The notes beneath the pieces were generated by a model, which worked only from the letters and a program-made list of their open reading frames with translations, had not been told where the DNA came from and made no database searches. A stretch of DNA of 64,000 bases from Blastomussa wellsi (taxonomy: Eukaryota; Cnidaria; Anthozoa; Scleractinia; Plerogyridae), in contig OX393564.1 of assembly GCA_947652115.1 (NCBI GenBank), forward strand, positions 3,510,908 through 3,574,907. The letters are read 5' to 3'. Shown here piece by piece: positions 11,602 to 25,100 of this stretch; the first letter of the stretch is position 1, and every line of letters starts with the position of its first letter. The position numbers and the translations under genes are program-made.

Positions 11602-11633
11602 AGGAATTTGTATTCTTTATCTTGCTAACGAAG
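11561..11633 (+). other. Candidate non-coding first exon (5' UTR) of dystrobrevin
   Basis: The sequence ends ACGAAG before GTATGG at 11634, a fair donor. It would splice to the acceptor at 13147, just 4 nt before the start codon. The 5' boundary is a guess. Confidence 0.4.
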
Positions 11634-13151
11634 GTATGGGCTATAATTTCGTGCTGGTATTCGTCTATGTTTTGTTTAACTGGAAGCTCTTTCAGATTTT
11701 TTCGTAGTCACTCGGAAACCGCTTACTAAATCCAAAATTTGTGTCAAAACGCGCGAAGAATTTCTGGTTAATAATCTTTCGACCAAATCAAGTAATTAAG
11801 CGTGTTTTTGAGCTGGGCCATCGCTTGTAATTTCGGGTTGATATTGAAAGGGCTCTTAAATTTATTGATAGATTCTCCGGGTAGAAAAATCTAGCTTGTT
11901 ATGATAATATGTTTATGCTGCAACACAGCGAAGCTTTGATCGAAAGGTCAGCAACGTTCCGATCTAATTATACCGCCTCACCCTGTTAAGATTTATTCTT
12001 TTCCGATTCATACATTTCATTCGATTTAGTATTAAATTATTTTCTTTTGGTAACTGGCTGTGAAGTGATCCGATGACAAGGTGCGTCTAAAACTTGGGCA
12101 GAATCGGCGACCGGAAATTGACATCTCATAAAATAGCTATCGCGAACCTGGCAGCGGAGTTCAAGTTCGACTGTGTAGTTTTCCTCTCATTTGTATATGA
12201 ACATTCCCGTTGTTTCTAAATCCTTTTTTGTCTTTAGTTATTTAGAGGTTGTAGCTGTACTTACTGAAATCATGTGTGTTTTATAAAGGGGAATTATTCG
12301 AATCGCAAGAAAACCAAGTTCACAGCTTCAATGCCATGCACAGCATAAAACCTCTTTAAGAAATTGTCTGTTTTGACTTTTTAAGACCTTGCGTTTTTGT
12401 AGAAGTTAAATAATCGTGTACTGCTGTCGTGTGGGCTTCTGATTTTGCAATAGTCTATAATTGAGAGTAAAGACTTGGCCTTGTGCAAATTATTTACATG
12501 TATTTTGAAGTCGAGAAACACGATTGTCGACGCCTTGTGAATGTTTTGGATTGCGATCAATGTCACGATAAACCACGAAACTTGCTCATTAATTTTCTGA
12601 ATCATCAATTGTTCTGGAACTACAATTTGGCCAACGATTTAATTTGATCAGCGAAAGTAATTTGATTTTACAAATAGTTGATTACTGCCTTATGAAATCG
12701 CTCCCAGACAATGCCTTGTTTCAATATTTGATGTTTATAAAATGAAATTTGTAGACTCTTTGATCTTCTTTTCAAATGATATTGTATTTTTTTAACTAAG
12801 CTGATTAAAGACATTTTTTATTGACTGTGGATCGTATTGGTTCCCTGTTAGACATACTCTTGTCAATTACCAGTATTGACTGAGATACCTTTCAAAATAC
12901 CCCAAACAGACATTTTTGAAGGGTACCGCCATACTCAGAGGGCATTGGGACTAAAATCATTATTGTTGTGTAACATAAAACCTTTCAAAAGTTTCATTGA
13001 AAGATCTCTACAGACATGAAACCTGAACCAACTCAAGCACCTTTAGTACAGTCTGACCCCAAATCAAAGCGCTTGTGAGTAAAGTCTTGTAGAGACAACA
13101 ATTCTTTTTGACAACAGAATTCAAATGTTGCTGTTTTGCCGTTTTAGGAAG

Positions 13152-13189
13152 ATGATGGATGCCACTGCTTCACCAATACTAGCTGGGAA
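13152..13189 (+). CDS. DTN: Dystrobrevin exon 1 (start codon)
   Basis: The acceptor TTTTAG ends at 13147, followed by GAAG and two ATGs. It encodes [12 protein letters not shown] plus two bases; joining to 14526 gives an Asn codon. Donor GTGAGT. Confidence 0.75.
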
Positions 13190-16100
13190 GTGAGTACACT
13201 AATTTCTAGTACGTATGTTTTTCTAGTTAGCCCTTTGTCCGGCAGTGTATCTAGAGGGCCAGGATGTATATTGTAGCTAAGAAAAAGTATTAGCAGCTCA
13301 ATTAGAAGCGTAGCTACGTAGCTCTCATGTTCTTTTTAGGTAAAGTCTACATACAAGACTAGTGACTCGTCAGGCTGCAGCTTATCCCACTTTCCTTAGC
13401 ATGAAACAACAAATGTAAATGAACGTAATTTGTTTAACCACGGTACAACTAAGAGCTGAGAGCTCGTTCAACATGTGGCGGTGCATTCCAGATTGAACTG
13501 GAATTTAGAAATGTTGGTTTTTGAGGAGAGGGCAGAATTGGAGTACCCGGAGAAAAACCTCTCGGAGCAAGGCCGAGAACCAACAACAAACTCAATCCAC
13601 ATATGATGTCAGGTCCAGGAATCGAACCTGGGCCACATTTATGGGAGGCAAGCACTCTCACCACTGTGCCAACCCTTCTCCCCATGGAGAGTATTCCTAC
13701 TCCCCCCTGGATGGGATGCTAGTCCATTGCAGGGTTAACCCCAACAGTAAATTCGCTAGTACCCATTTATACAGCTGGGTGAAGAGAGGCACTGTGAAAG
13801 TAAAGTGTCTTGCTCAATGACACAATGCAGTGCCCCGGTCCAGACAGTTTGATTTGGAGTCCAGTGCACTAACCATTAGGCCGCCACTACTCTCTTGATA
13901 TACCACCAAAAATATCCTGTCCTTGTTTTGTAATTTAATTTGGAGGATCTGGGTGTGCCACTAAGGGAATATTTTCTAAAGGCTGATTTTGACCAGTGCT
14001 GTATTCAAAGTGAACTTGCAATCAGAGTTGTAACAGCACTTTCCACCCAGTGAAAATTGAAAGTTGGAATTATAAGGAGAGTTATAAGCTGGATGTTGTT
14101 GGAGTCAGAAGAAGAATGCTACTATTTTGTTTCGCTTACGCTTGTGACTTGCTCATTAGTGATCTTTGAATTTGCTTTAAAAATCCCCCCCCCCCCAAAG
14201 AAAAAAAAAAAAAAAAGAAAAGACCCTGGGTCAAAAGGAAGAAACAGGAGATTTTGATCAAGCTCTGTTTTGTCATGTTATTTTTTATCTTTTCTAATTG
14301 GATTGTTGTGAAGGAAAGCACTTCAAAGTTCATAATTTGTACTTCCTATTCAACTATCAGCAAATGTCACCCTTAGGGTAATCGACTTGAAATTTGATTT
14401 TAAAACAATTATGTTGATTTAATTGTGACTGTAAGAGTGTCTGACTTTACTGTTTTTAGAAAAATAAATAATTATTGTATGATAAAGTAAATGTACACTC
14501 AATCTCCAGTTACTGCATTTTGTAGCATCTTGAATGAATCCATCCCTAAAGATGAAGCTGACCAACTCCTTCAAGACCTATTTCATGAAATGAGTAAGTA
14601 TAAAGGACAGAACTCCTCCCCTTAAAGCCCTGTCCACACCAAGCCTTTTGAAAAAGTTTTGGCAAATCAATCGCAGTGTTTTCACATACATCCAGGGTTC
14701 CCCAGAAGCTCCGGAGCACGGTGAAAATTGCCTTCTACTTGACCCTGGCGCACTGCCCACTCGGCAAAAATATATATACATTTTCGGGAGTTCTAACCCT
14801 GACATTCTCCAAGAATGTACATTGTAAGAAAGACTGTACAATGGAAAATGGGTCCTGGCCACTTGGACATGTGCTTGGTTGGAAGAAGTTAGTGTGAATC
14901 CTCCATAATAATTCATTCGCAGCTAGATATAAATATTTTATACAGCGACATACTTGGGAAATGCCAATGTTTCACTTAAATGCTCTTCCACTATTTTATT
15001 ACTCTTCCCAGTAGACTGAGACACCCAAGATGTTTTCCCTCTCTTCACAGTGATTGAACATGCATCACATGGTACATTTTGTTGTACAGCGTGGTCAACA
15101 TTTTTTCACTTGCAAAGCTGTAGAAAAAGAGACAGAAACCATTCAAGTGTTCCTTCAACTGGCTCACAGATTTTCAGTTTTTCTCTTCTTATAAACAAGT
15201 ATCTGACATACATTGCCTATCCAAACGTGTTTTGAACGTTTGATTTCACTTAATAACTGATTATCATTTGACTCAATTTTCATTCACATTTGGTCATTTT
15301 TACTTACAAATGTTGCCCGCATTGATGCAAAGCTTTGGCAGCGAAACGTTACTTTTTTAACTGGTGAGAAATCTCTTGGCATCTCACGTCTTTCAAAAAC
15401 TGTTGATCATGCTGTACAACCAAAATAATGTACCATGTGATGCATGCTCAATCACTGTGATGAGAGTGAAAAATTCCTGGGTGTCGCGGTCTACTGGAAA
15501 GAGTAGTATCATCCATTTTCTTCTATCAATTTAACACTAATTTTGACTTAATTTTTCAGATGAGGAGAGTCTTGATGAAATCAGATTTGCAGCCTACCGC
15601 ACTGCAGCAAAACTGCTTTTCATCCAGAACAGATCAAACTGTAAGTATGTTCATTATTATTTGGATCATTAGAATTGTTATATTGTTATAATTCTTCAGT
15701 CCTTATAATGGGTGCTCCATCTTATCCGAAGGATGAAGTGACGACATGTAGCATTTCATATTCTACTGTATGTCTTTTCCCTTGAGGCCATGACAGTCCA
15801 TTACAGCCCTTTAGGTCATTTTATAGTTCTCTGCATAGTTAACAAGCCATTGAGTGGAAGTGTGGCTGAAGGTGACCTTGTTTTGATACAAACCCTCTTG
15901 CTTTTAAATGTGGCTAAATATCATTTAGGCAAAGTTAAACTCGAGCGGAGCTGGTCAGCAGTCTCCGCCTTTGCAGTACGTGACCTTCGGGGCGGCCCTC
16001 AGGGGTTTTTGCAGGGCTGTTTTTGTGTTCGTGGCCATTGTTGCATTTGCATTGTCGCTTTGCTTGCTGATCGTATTGGATCATCGCAATAAGTGCTTGC

Positions 16101-19100
16101 TGATCGTCTGGGATCATTTTTGCTGAAAGCTGCAAATTCTCGCTCCCTCTCCTCCCTCCCTTTTGGGTGGCGGGCAGGATTGTAAGTGTTCTTGTCAGGT
16201 AAGTATTATCATAGGTAAGTATCTCCACTGATTGTTTTATCAGTGTGACAGTGTCGGTTAGTGGGTTGCCTGAGGGGTGGTTCCCGCTTCCAGGGTTGCC
16301 ATGGATACCTCCTCTCTGCTGCTTGCTTTTGGACCCCACTATCCTTTAAGGCACCAGCTCCCAAGCTCATCATTAGCGATGAGTTTAATACATGTAAATC
16401 CTTATGTTCATAGAGAGGCCTGGTTACATTTCACATAACTGTAAAATATTAATGATCTGTTACCAGCAGATTGCCCTGCCATCATGTGCTACATGTATTA
16501 TAGGTGTACCCAGTAGTTTACACTTAACGATTAGTTCATGTTTTGGCGTGCAGCATCAAGTTACGGTGCATGCGGGAAAGACATGCTGTTGTTCGAGGTG
16601 ATAGCTAAGAGTAACTCTAGCTTCTTGAGTGCTCTCCAAACTTACCATGTGTGCCATAACTCAATGGTGCACAGCTAAATGCGTGAACAAATTGTTTTAT
16701 AACATTGCCTGTAGGAATCACGCTATCAGCGTGCTCCACTGGATTATGGAGCTCGCTTACATTTACTGAATTTGCTTGCACGGCTCTGCTACTGTACATG
16801 TAGCTGTTATAATAGTCAATAGTTCTTCACACATGCAATGCTTAATAATCTTGATACATTATCAAGGTTACTATAAAGGACAGCAAATAACTGCATGCTC
16901 TCATTAATGTTTTTTTTTCCCATGTATAGTGCACTTGGTTGATGTCTATAACATGATTGAAGCATTTCGAGAAAATGGCCTTAACACACTTGACCACAAC
17001 ACAGAACTCCATGAAACAAGACTGGAAGCAATAGTTTCTAGCATTTTCTATGCTTTGAACAAGAGGTTGCCAACGACTAATTACATTGATGTGGAGCGGT
17101 CCATAAGTCTGGTAACAAACTGGCTTTTGTATGCATATGACAGGTAAGGTCACTGTCCTTCAATCATGTCTTTCGTAGTTACTAGGTACCCCCTAACTAG
17201 AAGTATTTTTGATGATGTGCCTTAGCCAATATTTATACTGATAAAATTAACTTGCTTGCTATTTTAATGGTTGATTCCTGGATTGATTTTAAGGGTCTTA
17301 AAGAGCAATAAAATGTTTTGTCCATACATGTACATGTGCAATGTTTAAAGATCTTGTCTTTTTTGAAATACATTTTTAGTCTTGTAAATTGTTTTATTAA
17401 AAATGTTTTTTTTTTCATATACTGACCTCTTTCCATTTTTTTTTTCAGTGATGCCATAGGCAGGATTAGAGTACTGTCAGTGAAGACTGCACTTTCTACA
17501 CTTTGTGCTGGGCGTCTTGTAGACAAAATGAGATGTAAGTTGTTTTTTGGGATAAAAATGAACCACAACCTTTTACTTTTTACGGAACACGGTGCAAACT
17601 GAAGACTGAAGTTCATTTAATTTTTAATTGTTTACAGATCATTTTTCCCAAGTAGAGGATGACAGTGGGCTGCTAAACTTTCCCAAGTTTGAAGCTTATT
17701 TGAGAGAATTGTTGCAGGTTGGTCTTTTCCATAATTTTGCCACATGATTGTACAGTAGGTAGCACAAATAATAATAATAATACTGAAAATATTATAATTT
17801 AATTATATTTATTTACAGTAGCAAGGATGTGCTAATTGAGGAAACTAAATGTTAAACAAATGTTGTAACTCAAACAGAAATTACGCCAGTAAGAACAACA
17901 CTTCATGCATGCTTTGTTATATTTTCTCTCACCAAATGTCCATCATTGGGTGGGTGGGAGGTTGGTCAGGCAAGGCCAACAGTAACAAGAAAATGGAAAA
18001 CGTCAACAAACCATGTGATCTAGAGTGTCCTACAGTGTAGACCCCATCACATTAGCACTCACAACTCCCAGATGTCTGTGAGAAAAGCTTTCCATCGATC
18101 TTCATTCATCCCTCAGCCAGCGGAGAAGACTGAACACTTCTGTAGCAAGAAACAACTATACATGTATGCATTTGAGTGTTACCACTCTGCCAGCAGCCTC
18201 ACTTGCACCATGATGGTGTGCTTATCTGTCATAGTGGAATCACAATTTCTAGAAGGGAAGCAAAAATTGCTTTGAGAAATCTAAGAGAAAGCAACAAGTG
18301 TGTACTTTCTAAATGAAATCTTTGTCAGCTAGTTGAATTTCAATCACTCCACCCTCTGGAACTTTCCCCACCCTACCCCTGGTGTTATTATTGTATGCAT
18401 GCCTGCAGTGCATTGGAACAGCTTGTCATTTGCTAGACATCATTGCTGCATTGAGTCAGAATGCCGTAACAATTTTCTGTACACTTCACTCCGTTGAGAA
18501 AGGCATAACAAGAGTACCAGTAATTATTGTACTTTTGTGCTTATTTCAGCTCCCAGCTGCTGTTGGTGAGGCCCCAACATTTGGTTTCTCTGAAGACATG
18601 GCAAATAAGTTCTTTAGTCCAGATGGGGTAAGAATGGTGATGTCCCAATACTGCACTGACCTTAAGCTTTTCACATATGAATGCCATGCCAATTTGTGGT
18701 TTAATAGCAGAGCTCCAGCATGTGAAGCGCACCAGCGGAGCACCAAGGGAATGAAAAGTTTAGAAGAAAATTTTGCCAAGAAAATTTGGTTCTGGCATGA
18801 CTGTATGACTGACCATACTCCCATACACAGGGTCCGAAATTGTGACCAGCTAGTCGCCAATGCGACTGAAAATTGAGTGTTGGTGACCAGAATTTCATAG
18901 ATACATGTAGTTGGCAACAGATGGCCTTTTTGACATTGTGTCAATGTTTTGAACGAGCACCCAAGGAATTAAATTGAAAAATTTCATGTTTGATTTCAGC
19001 AAGAAACTTACCCCTTGTATGTCAAAGTTTTAAATCTCCATAGAAACTAATTAAGGTAAAGAGTAAAGCTAAGATTCCCATCAGATGACCATGGTATATA

Positions 19101-22100
19101 CATGAATAAACATTTAGCAGCCGCCATGTTTTCAGCGGTTTCATCTAACAGCCATACTATCGGCACAATGTTGTTTGGAAGTGGCCTGGAACAAGCAATA
19201 TGGCCGCTTGTCCTTTTTAACTGAAATGTCAGCTATGTGATATTTTAATGTCTTTATACATGCGAGTCTTAAAGAACCGTTTTTTTTTCACAACTCAATG
19301 TTTTTGTGTTTTGTTGTGAGACAAAAATTACTCTTGACAAACTACTTTTTGGCGACCAGATTACGTAATACACTGACGCTGGGAAGGTGGAGGGGAGACC
19401 CATACTCATTAAATACAACTGTAGACCTTGGGTATCGCTAAGGGTAATGTCAGCTTACATCATTTTATAGTCAGTTGACAGCTGTCAAAACAAAGTGTCC
19501 ACTACTGAGTACCATGCTCAGGTGTAGACCTCATTGAGGAGTTGACCGCTGACGTGGTAATGTTTTCATTGGATCAGCATAGAAAATAGAGCTCTGCTTT
19601 TAGGCTTGGCTAAAATCTGTATATATATTTATAAACTGTTGACATGATATTTAGCCTATTGAATTAGCATTATTTTAATTCTTAGTAGTTTTTGTTAAAT
19701 AAGGTTTTTAGCATTTTCAGTATTTTTTGTAAGAGTTTTAGAATTCAGGCTGTAATCCACCTTTAATCATTACATGTTAAAAGCGCAATATACAGGTAAG
19801 CAATTAATAATATTATTAATTGAAGCGTCTTGAGTACCAGTAATTGAGTAATTTTTCTCCGCTTTGTTAGCCATTGAAGAGAAATGAAGCAGTGCTTCTT
19901 AATTTCCTTGAATGTGTTATGGGAAGTGATGCCCCTCTTTGCTATGTTTGGCTGGGGACCATGCAGAAAATGGCAAATGCTGCGAAATGTAAGTAATTTT
20001 TACACGACGATGATGTTGCATTGGCTGCAGCAAGTTAGAGTCTTGAGTTCTTAATCTCAATGATTAAAATAAACTTTTGTGTTCCTGTTTCTAGGTGAAC
20101 ATCAAATTCCTTGTCAGATATGCAAGACCAAGCCCATGATCGGGTTTAGGTAAAGATTTCAAATGTGTAGAAAATTGAAAATTTGTAGCAAAACTTGAGA
20201 ATAATTATTTTGAAAAGGCTGGGAGTTTTCCTTGGTTTAACTGCAAATGTAGATTTCTGCCTGCTACTTGACAATCCAAAGAAAACGTTACTCCCTAGGT
20301 TTTTCAGAGGGGTGAAAGTAAGGCCCTACATGAATTTCCTAGGGAACTATGATGATGATGACGATGACTGGCCAAAATCTGTCTGTTTACTGGTTATACT
20401 AAAACTAAATTATCATGGTACACTGTAACTTATCAGTGTTGTTTCCCTGTCTTTCAGATATAAGTGCCTTCACTGTTACAATTACACTCTGTGTCAGGTA
20501 TGTTGTTTTAGTTTTGCTTTACCTCTGACAGGTTCCTTTTCTAGGAAGGACAAAAAAGAGGCTGCAACTTAGTTGAGGTGCATGTAAAGGGGAACCTGCG
20601 GAGAGTGTCACTGTAATGAGTTTTCTGTGCATGCATGCAATGTTTTGCTGTTGCCAATCATTTGATTTCTACCGAATTTTGGTGCCAAGCTGAACTGACG
20701 ACTCAGAGGCCCAATTCAGACATCCTGCTCCTGCTGTGCCAAACTCAATTTCAGTTAGGCTCGACTAGAGAAGAAGAAGAAGCCTGAAAGAAAGGCTTCT
20801 TTTATCCAATTGCTTAAATTGGAAATTCACCGTGATGATCATTCTTCACTTTCATCTACATCCGCCGTTCAAATATGAATTATTTCGTATAAATTATTTA
20901 AAATCATACTAAATTCAGGTTAGTGCGCTTGTCTCCGGTTCAAGTGGTCTGGGTTGGAGCCCTGGCATGACGTTTGAATCACTGCGAGTCGGGTAGCATG
21001 GCAGAGCTTGTCGAACTTGCTGTAGTGCCGAACTTAATTCAAAAGTTTGATTCAGACTCCGTGCCTCTGCCGTGCATTTTAAGAATTAATTTTGGCAATG
21101 CAAAGCACGACCTCTGGGCCAAACGTTTAGGCATTTCCTTGGTAATTGCATGTACTTGTCGTGCTCATTAACACAATCCCTAATCCCATGGTGTACACAG
21201 ACGTCCTTTAGGCTTCGTCACGCAAAGGACGTCTGCGTGGGAGGCTAATGGTGTAACAACAGAAAAGCTAATTAGTAGTAAACTTTTCAGGATTGCTTTT
21301 GGAGGGGCAAATCTTCACAAGGCCACAAACAGGACCATGATGTCCGGGAATACTCCACTTGGGTTAGTCGACATAGGAAGTTGGACTTTGTGCAATGCCC
21401 ATGGCAGATTTTTTCATCATTTTGTGAGAAGTCAGCTGGACAAATAAAACAGAAAAACAAACAACCGTCAAACAAAGAACGAGAAATGAGCAAGCCAACA
21501 AGCAAGCAAACAAACCATCTGACAAGCTAAGTTGTAAACAAACAAACAACCAGCAGAAACCAACTGTGCAGCAAATCAAAACACTTATGACGATATTTCA
21601 TTTTGCTGTTTGTATTCAATTGCAGCGGTGTCATTTGTTAGTTCAACTACTGTGAATCGTTTTCAGTTGAACGGAGGTCGAGTTCTACAAAGTGGTGCGC
21701 AAATCAGTTCCAAGTTCGATCGACCATTATCACTGTTTTGTGTTCAGCTGTTAAAAATATGCGTGAGAAGCAATTAGTTTTTGTTGTTGTCGTAATCACA
21801 TAAGCACTGATATTTATTTATGTTCTGTATTGTTGTTATTCAGAATGCTGGCGAGAGAGGCAGCTCTTTCCGGAGTAAATTTCTCTGTGGAGGAGGAAGA
21901 AAAAAACGTCCTTCCCTGCCAGACTACCCCAAAGAACCAGAACCTAACAAGACACTAGATGTCACAAACATTGTGTGAGTCTTGCGTCTTTCTTGTTGTA
22001 ACTCTTCTTCATCCGATAGCTGCAAAATGTTCGGAAGGTTGTTTCTTTGACAGTTGGCCGAAGGAATCCGAGAAAAAGGAGTCAAAGGTGTCCGGAACGT

Positions 22101-25100
22101 CATCGGGAAACTCCGTTTTTTCGCAAACCACGTAGAAATGCTTGATGGTTTCCGACTTAAGGTTTTATTCAATCAAATAACAGCGTGCACACTCGGGAGT
22201 ACTCAGAAAATTGTCCGTCAGCATGTTGCCTAGCAACGTCGGTGAAGTCAACCGCAGTTGCAATAGATTTCCCATAACAACTGAAGCAGTTAGAAATGGA
22301 AACAAAGACAAGTGATATGTGACCTGAAAGTTTCTGGAAAGTCGCTGTTAAAACTGAAAAAAAAGTTTATAAATTTCTGAAGTGAGGATTTCGTCAGACA
22401 AAAAAGGTGGCTGCAATTATATCCCCGTTTCTTCTGTTTTTAGGTGTAAACCGAATGCAAAATGATGCCTGGTTTTGTCTTGATTCTTGTTCTTAACCAC
22501 CCGCTAAGTGAACAGGCGATTGGCGTTTTAAAAGCTGTTATCAAGTTTGCAGTAAATAAGATATATGTAAAATGCTGGTTTAGATTCCTTATCGACCGAC
22601 CCTTTATCAAAGGTTGTCCAGAAAGAGATTTATGAACCATTGACGCAAGTTAGAGCTTTATTTTACGAGTTTCTATTTTTGAGTTTTCCCAACAGGAGTC
22701 GAGCTCATGCCGGTCGGACGCCCTGCTACTGAGCTTCAGGACGCCCGTCGACCCGAGGGGATAGAAATTATTCCATTAGTTTCTAAGACGAGGACGACCA
22801 AGAGGACGAGATTTTTCAAAATATTGTGCGTGTCGTGAGCCAGCTTATTTTTTCCGGCAAAACGCGATAGCTGTCGTTAGTCTACTTCGAGTTTTATTGA
22901 GAATATTGTCGTATTAGGGAAAACAAACTATCGAACTGTAAGTAGTCGTTTCGTCCTAGAATCTAAACGTCTCTAAGAAGTAAACTTGGTTTCAGGCGAG
23001 AAATTTCAAACTATCTTTTTTTGCCGTAACTGTGGGACTGAAAACGTATTCCAACGGGATGACAACATATTCCAACGTTAAGCTCAATTCAGATTCAGAT
23101 ACAAATTCTCTTTATTAACCCAATACCTTTCTTATAATACCAGTTTGGTGAATTCGATGCTTTATCAGTACAATTTACATTTGGCGATCACGATGAGTTT
23201 CTTTATTCTCTTGAAGCACTTGTATTGACATTTTAAGGAGAAATTGTAGCCTGATCAGTATGTGATTTAACTGAGGCAACAGCTGATCTGAAAGCTGGTG
23301 TATGTGAACGGCCAATCCGCTCTAATTTGTTGTTGTTCGACGAATTTCGAGCACGCGAATTGAACGTGAGTTGTTTTCACTGTTCAGCGAAAAAGAAACT
23401 TGTAATTGAATCTTCGAAGCGGAAGAGCTTGGAAAAATTGACTCTGGTCATATCTGTATCGATTAACCAAACAAAAACCTGCTTTTTCCCGAAAGACTCA
23501 CGACGATATCTTTCTAGTCGGATCGATTATTTTGTTTTTTACAGTCTGGTAAACTCCATATATCCACGATTGGGCAAAATCTAGTGAATAATTAATCCCG
23601 ATTGATTATGATCAGAAGTGAAGTTAATAAATGATTCATGTACACTTCACATAGCGTTTTTATGTTACGTTGCGTAGTACGATAATTCTCGGATTCCATA
23701 AGATCTGAGTTATCTTCTCTGTATTTCGAAATGGGACACCGTTCTCAAAAATTGTTCACTGCTGGACCAGTTTTTTCGTCGAACAGTAAGAATTTTGTGA
23801 CGAATAATGAGTAATTGAGATGGATTCTTGTGGAAGCAGTTCTAGTGGAAGTAGTTCTAGTAGAAGCAGTTCTAGTAAAAGCAGTTCTAGTGGTACTAGT
23901 TCTAGCAAGAACAGTTCGAACAGTGGGAGTAGCAGCAGTAGAGGAAGCAGCGAGTCTGATTCAGAAAAACGCCTGTTCATAACGCTTAAACCAAACGCTC
24001 ACCAGACGTGCTACATTTTCACCCGTCCTTTGAAAGTCCGCGTGAAAGGTGCCGCTTCGACGTAAGTGGACAGTTTTACTAACATTATTGGAATTCTTTT
24101 ACCTTCCTACAATATAGCTAACTACTATACGATCACACTTGGTCAGTTTGATGATCGTGTTTCGTGTCTTGTCGGTAGCTTTTAAATTCAAAACGCTTGT
24201 TTTTAATGCGGTTAACTATCGTGGCGGGCATGGCCACATTTGATTGATTAACCGTTTTTTTCTTTTTCGTTGTATAATTTGCGTGCTTTAAGTAATTGTT
24301 TGAATAAGTTTTTTCACACTCACTGTTTGTAGTTACAGTAGAAGTTGCAAACAACTTCTTTTCCAACTGAAAACTGTATTAAATCATTTATTGACTGGCG
24401 CCAGCACAAAATTCGTCCGTTTTACTTTTTCGTAAACAAATTACGTTACAAGACATTAGCCTTGCTAGCCAAGCTGTTTCTGTTACGCTTTTGTTTGTTT
24501 TGATTTACGTCGCTGTTTATTTTTTATTTCGTCTGTCGATGATCACAGTGTATTGGCCTCGTATGCCACTGTATGGCGTTCATCTTTGTGGTAATAAAAC
24601 TTCTCTCGAGTTATTGTACACTTGCAATGAGAAATGTTGACATTTCTGTTTATGTGACACTGTTTGATTAATAAGTTTGATGAATTTTCTTGTTAGTTTA
24701 CTGCTTACGTCACAGGCGCCACTCTTTCTCCTATGGCCAATCAGATGTAGAATTCTAACCAGTTGTTATTGGTGGAAAAGGCATTGGGTTTTCGCGCGTT
24801 TTAGCTGGAGGCCGTCAATTGTTGTCATGGCAACAATCTTACTCGTTGCAGCCGTGCTTAGTTGGCGCCAATCATTTGTGCGTCGAACATTTTACCTTGA
24901 CTAATATGACAACCTAAACAGCGTACAAAATATTTCGCTTTCAATTGGCAGTTGTTAAACATACTTGATTTAAATCCCGTATAATGTTCTAATTATCCGG
25001 CCTCTGTTGTTTGCCGTAGTAGACCAATTTTTCTGCATTTTACAGTGAAGATGACTCTGTTAGAGTAACTTATACCGGCTGACAATCCTCGTCACAATTC

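Noticed and set aside
15935..16339. 134-residue minus-strand open frame
   Set aside because: It lies inside a family F foldback element, has no known domain and no splice context. Likely repeat-derived.
18382..18876. 164-residue plus-strand open frame
   Set aside because: It only contains dystrobrevin exon 7 (18550-18627); the rest is intron read-through with no domain.
23756..23980. Leu-rich minus-strand open frame
   Set aside because: It is the antisense shadow of the AGT/AGC serine codons on the plus strand.
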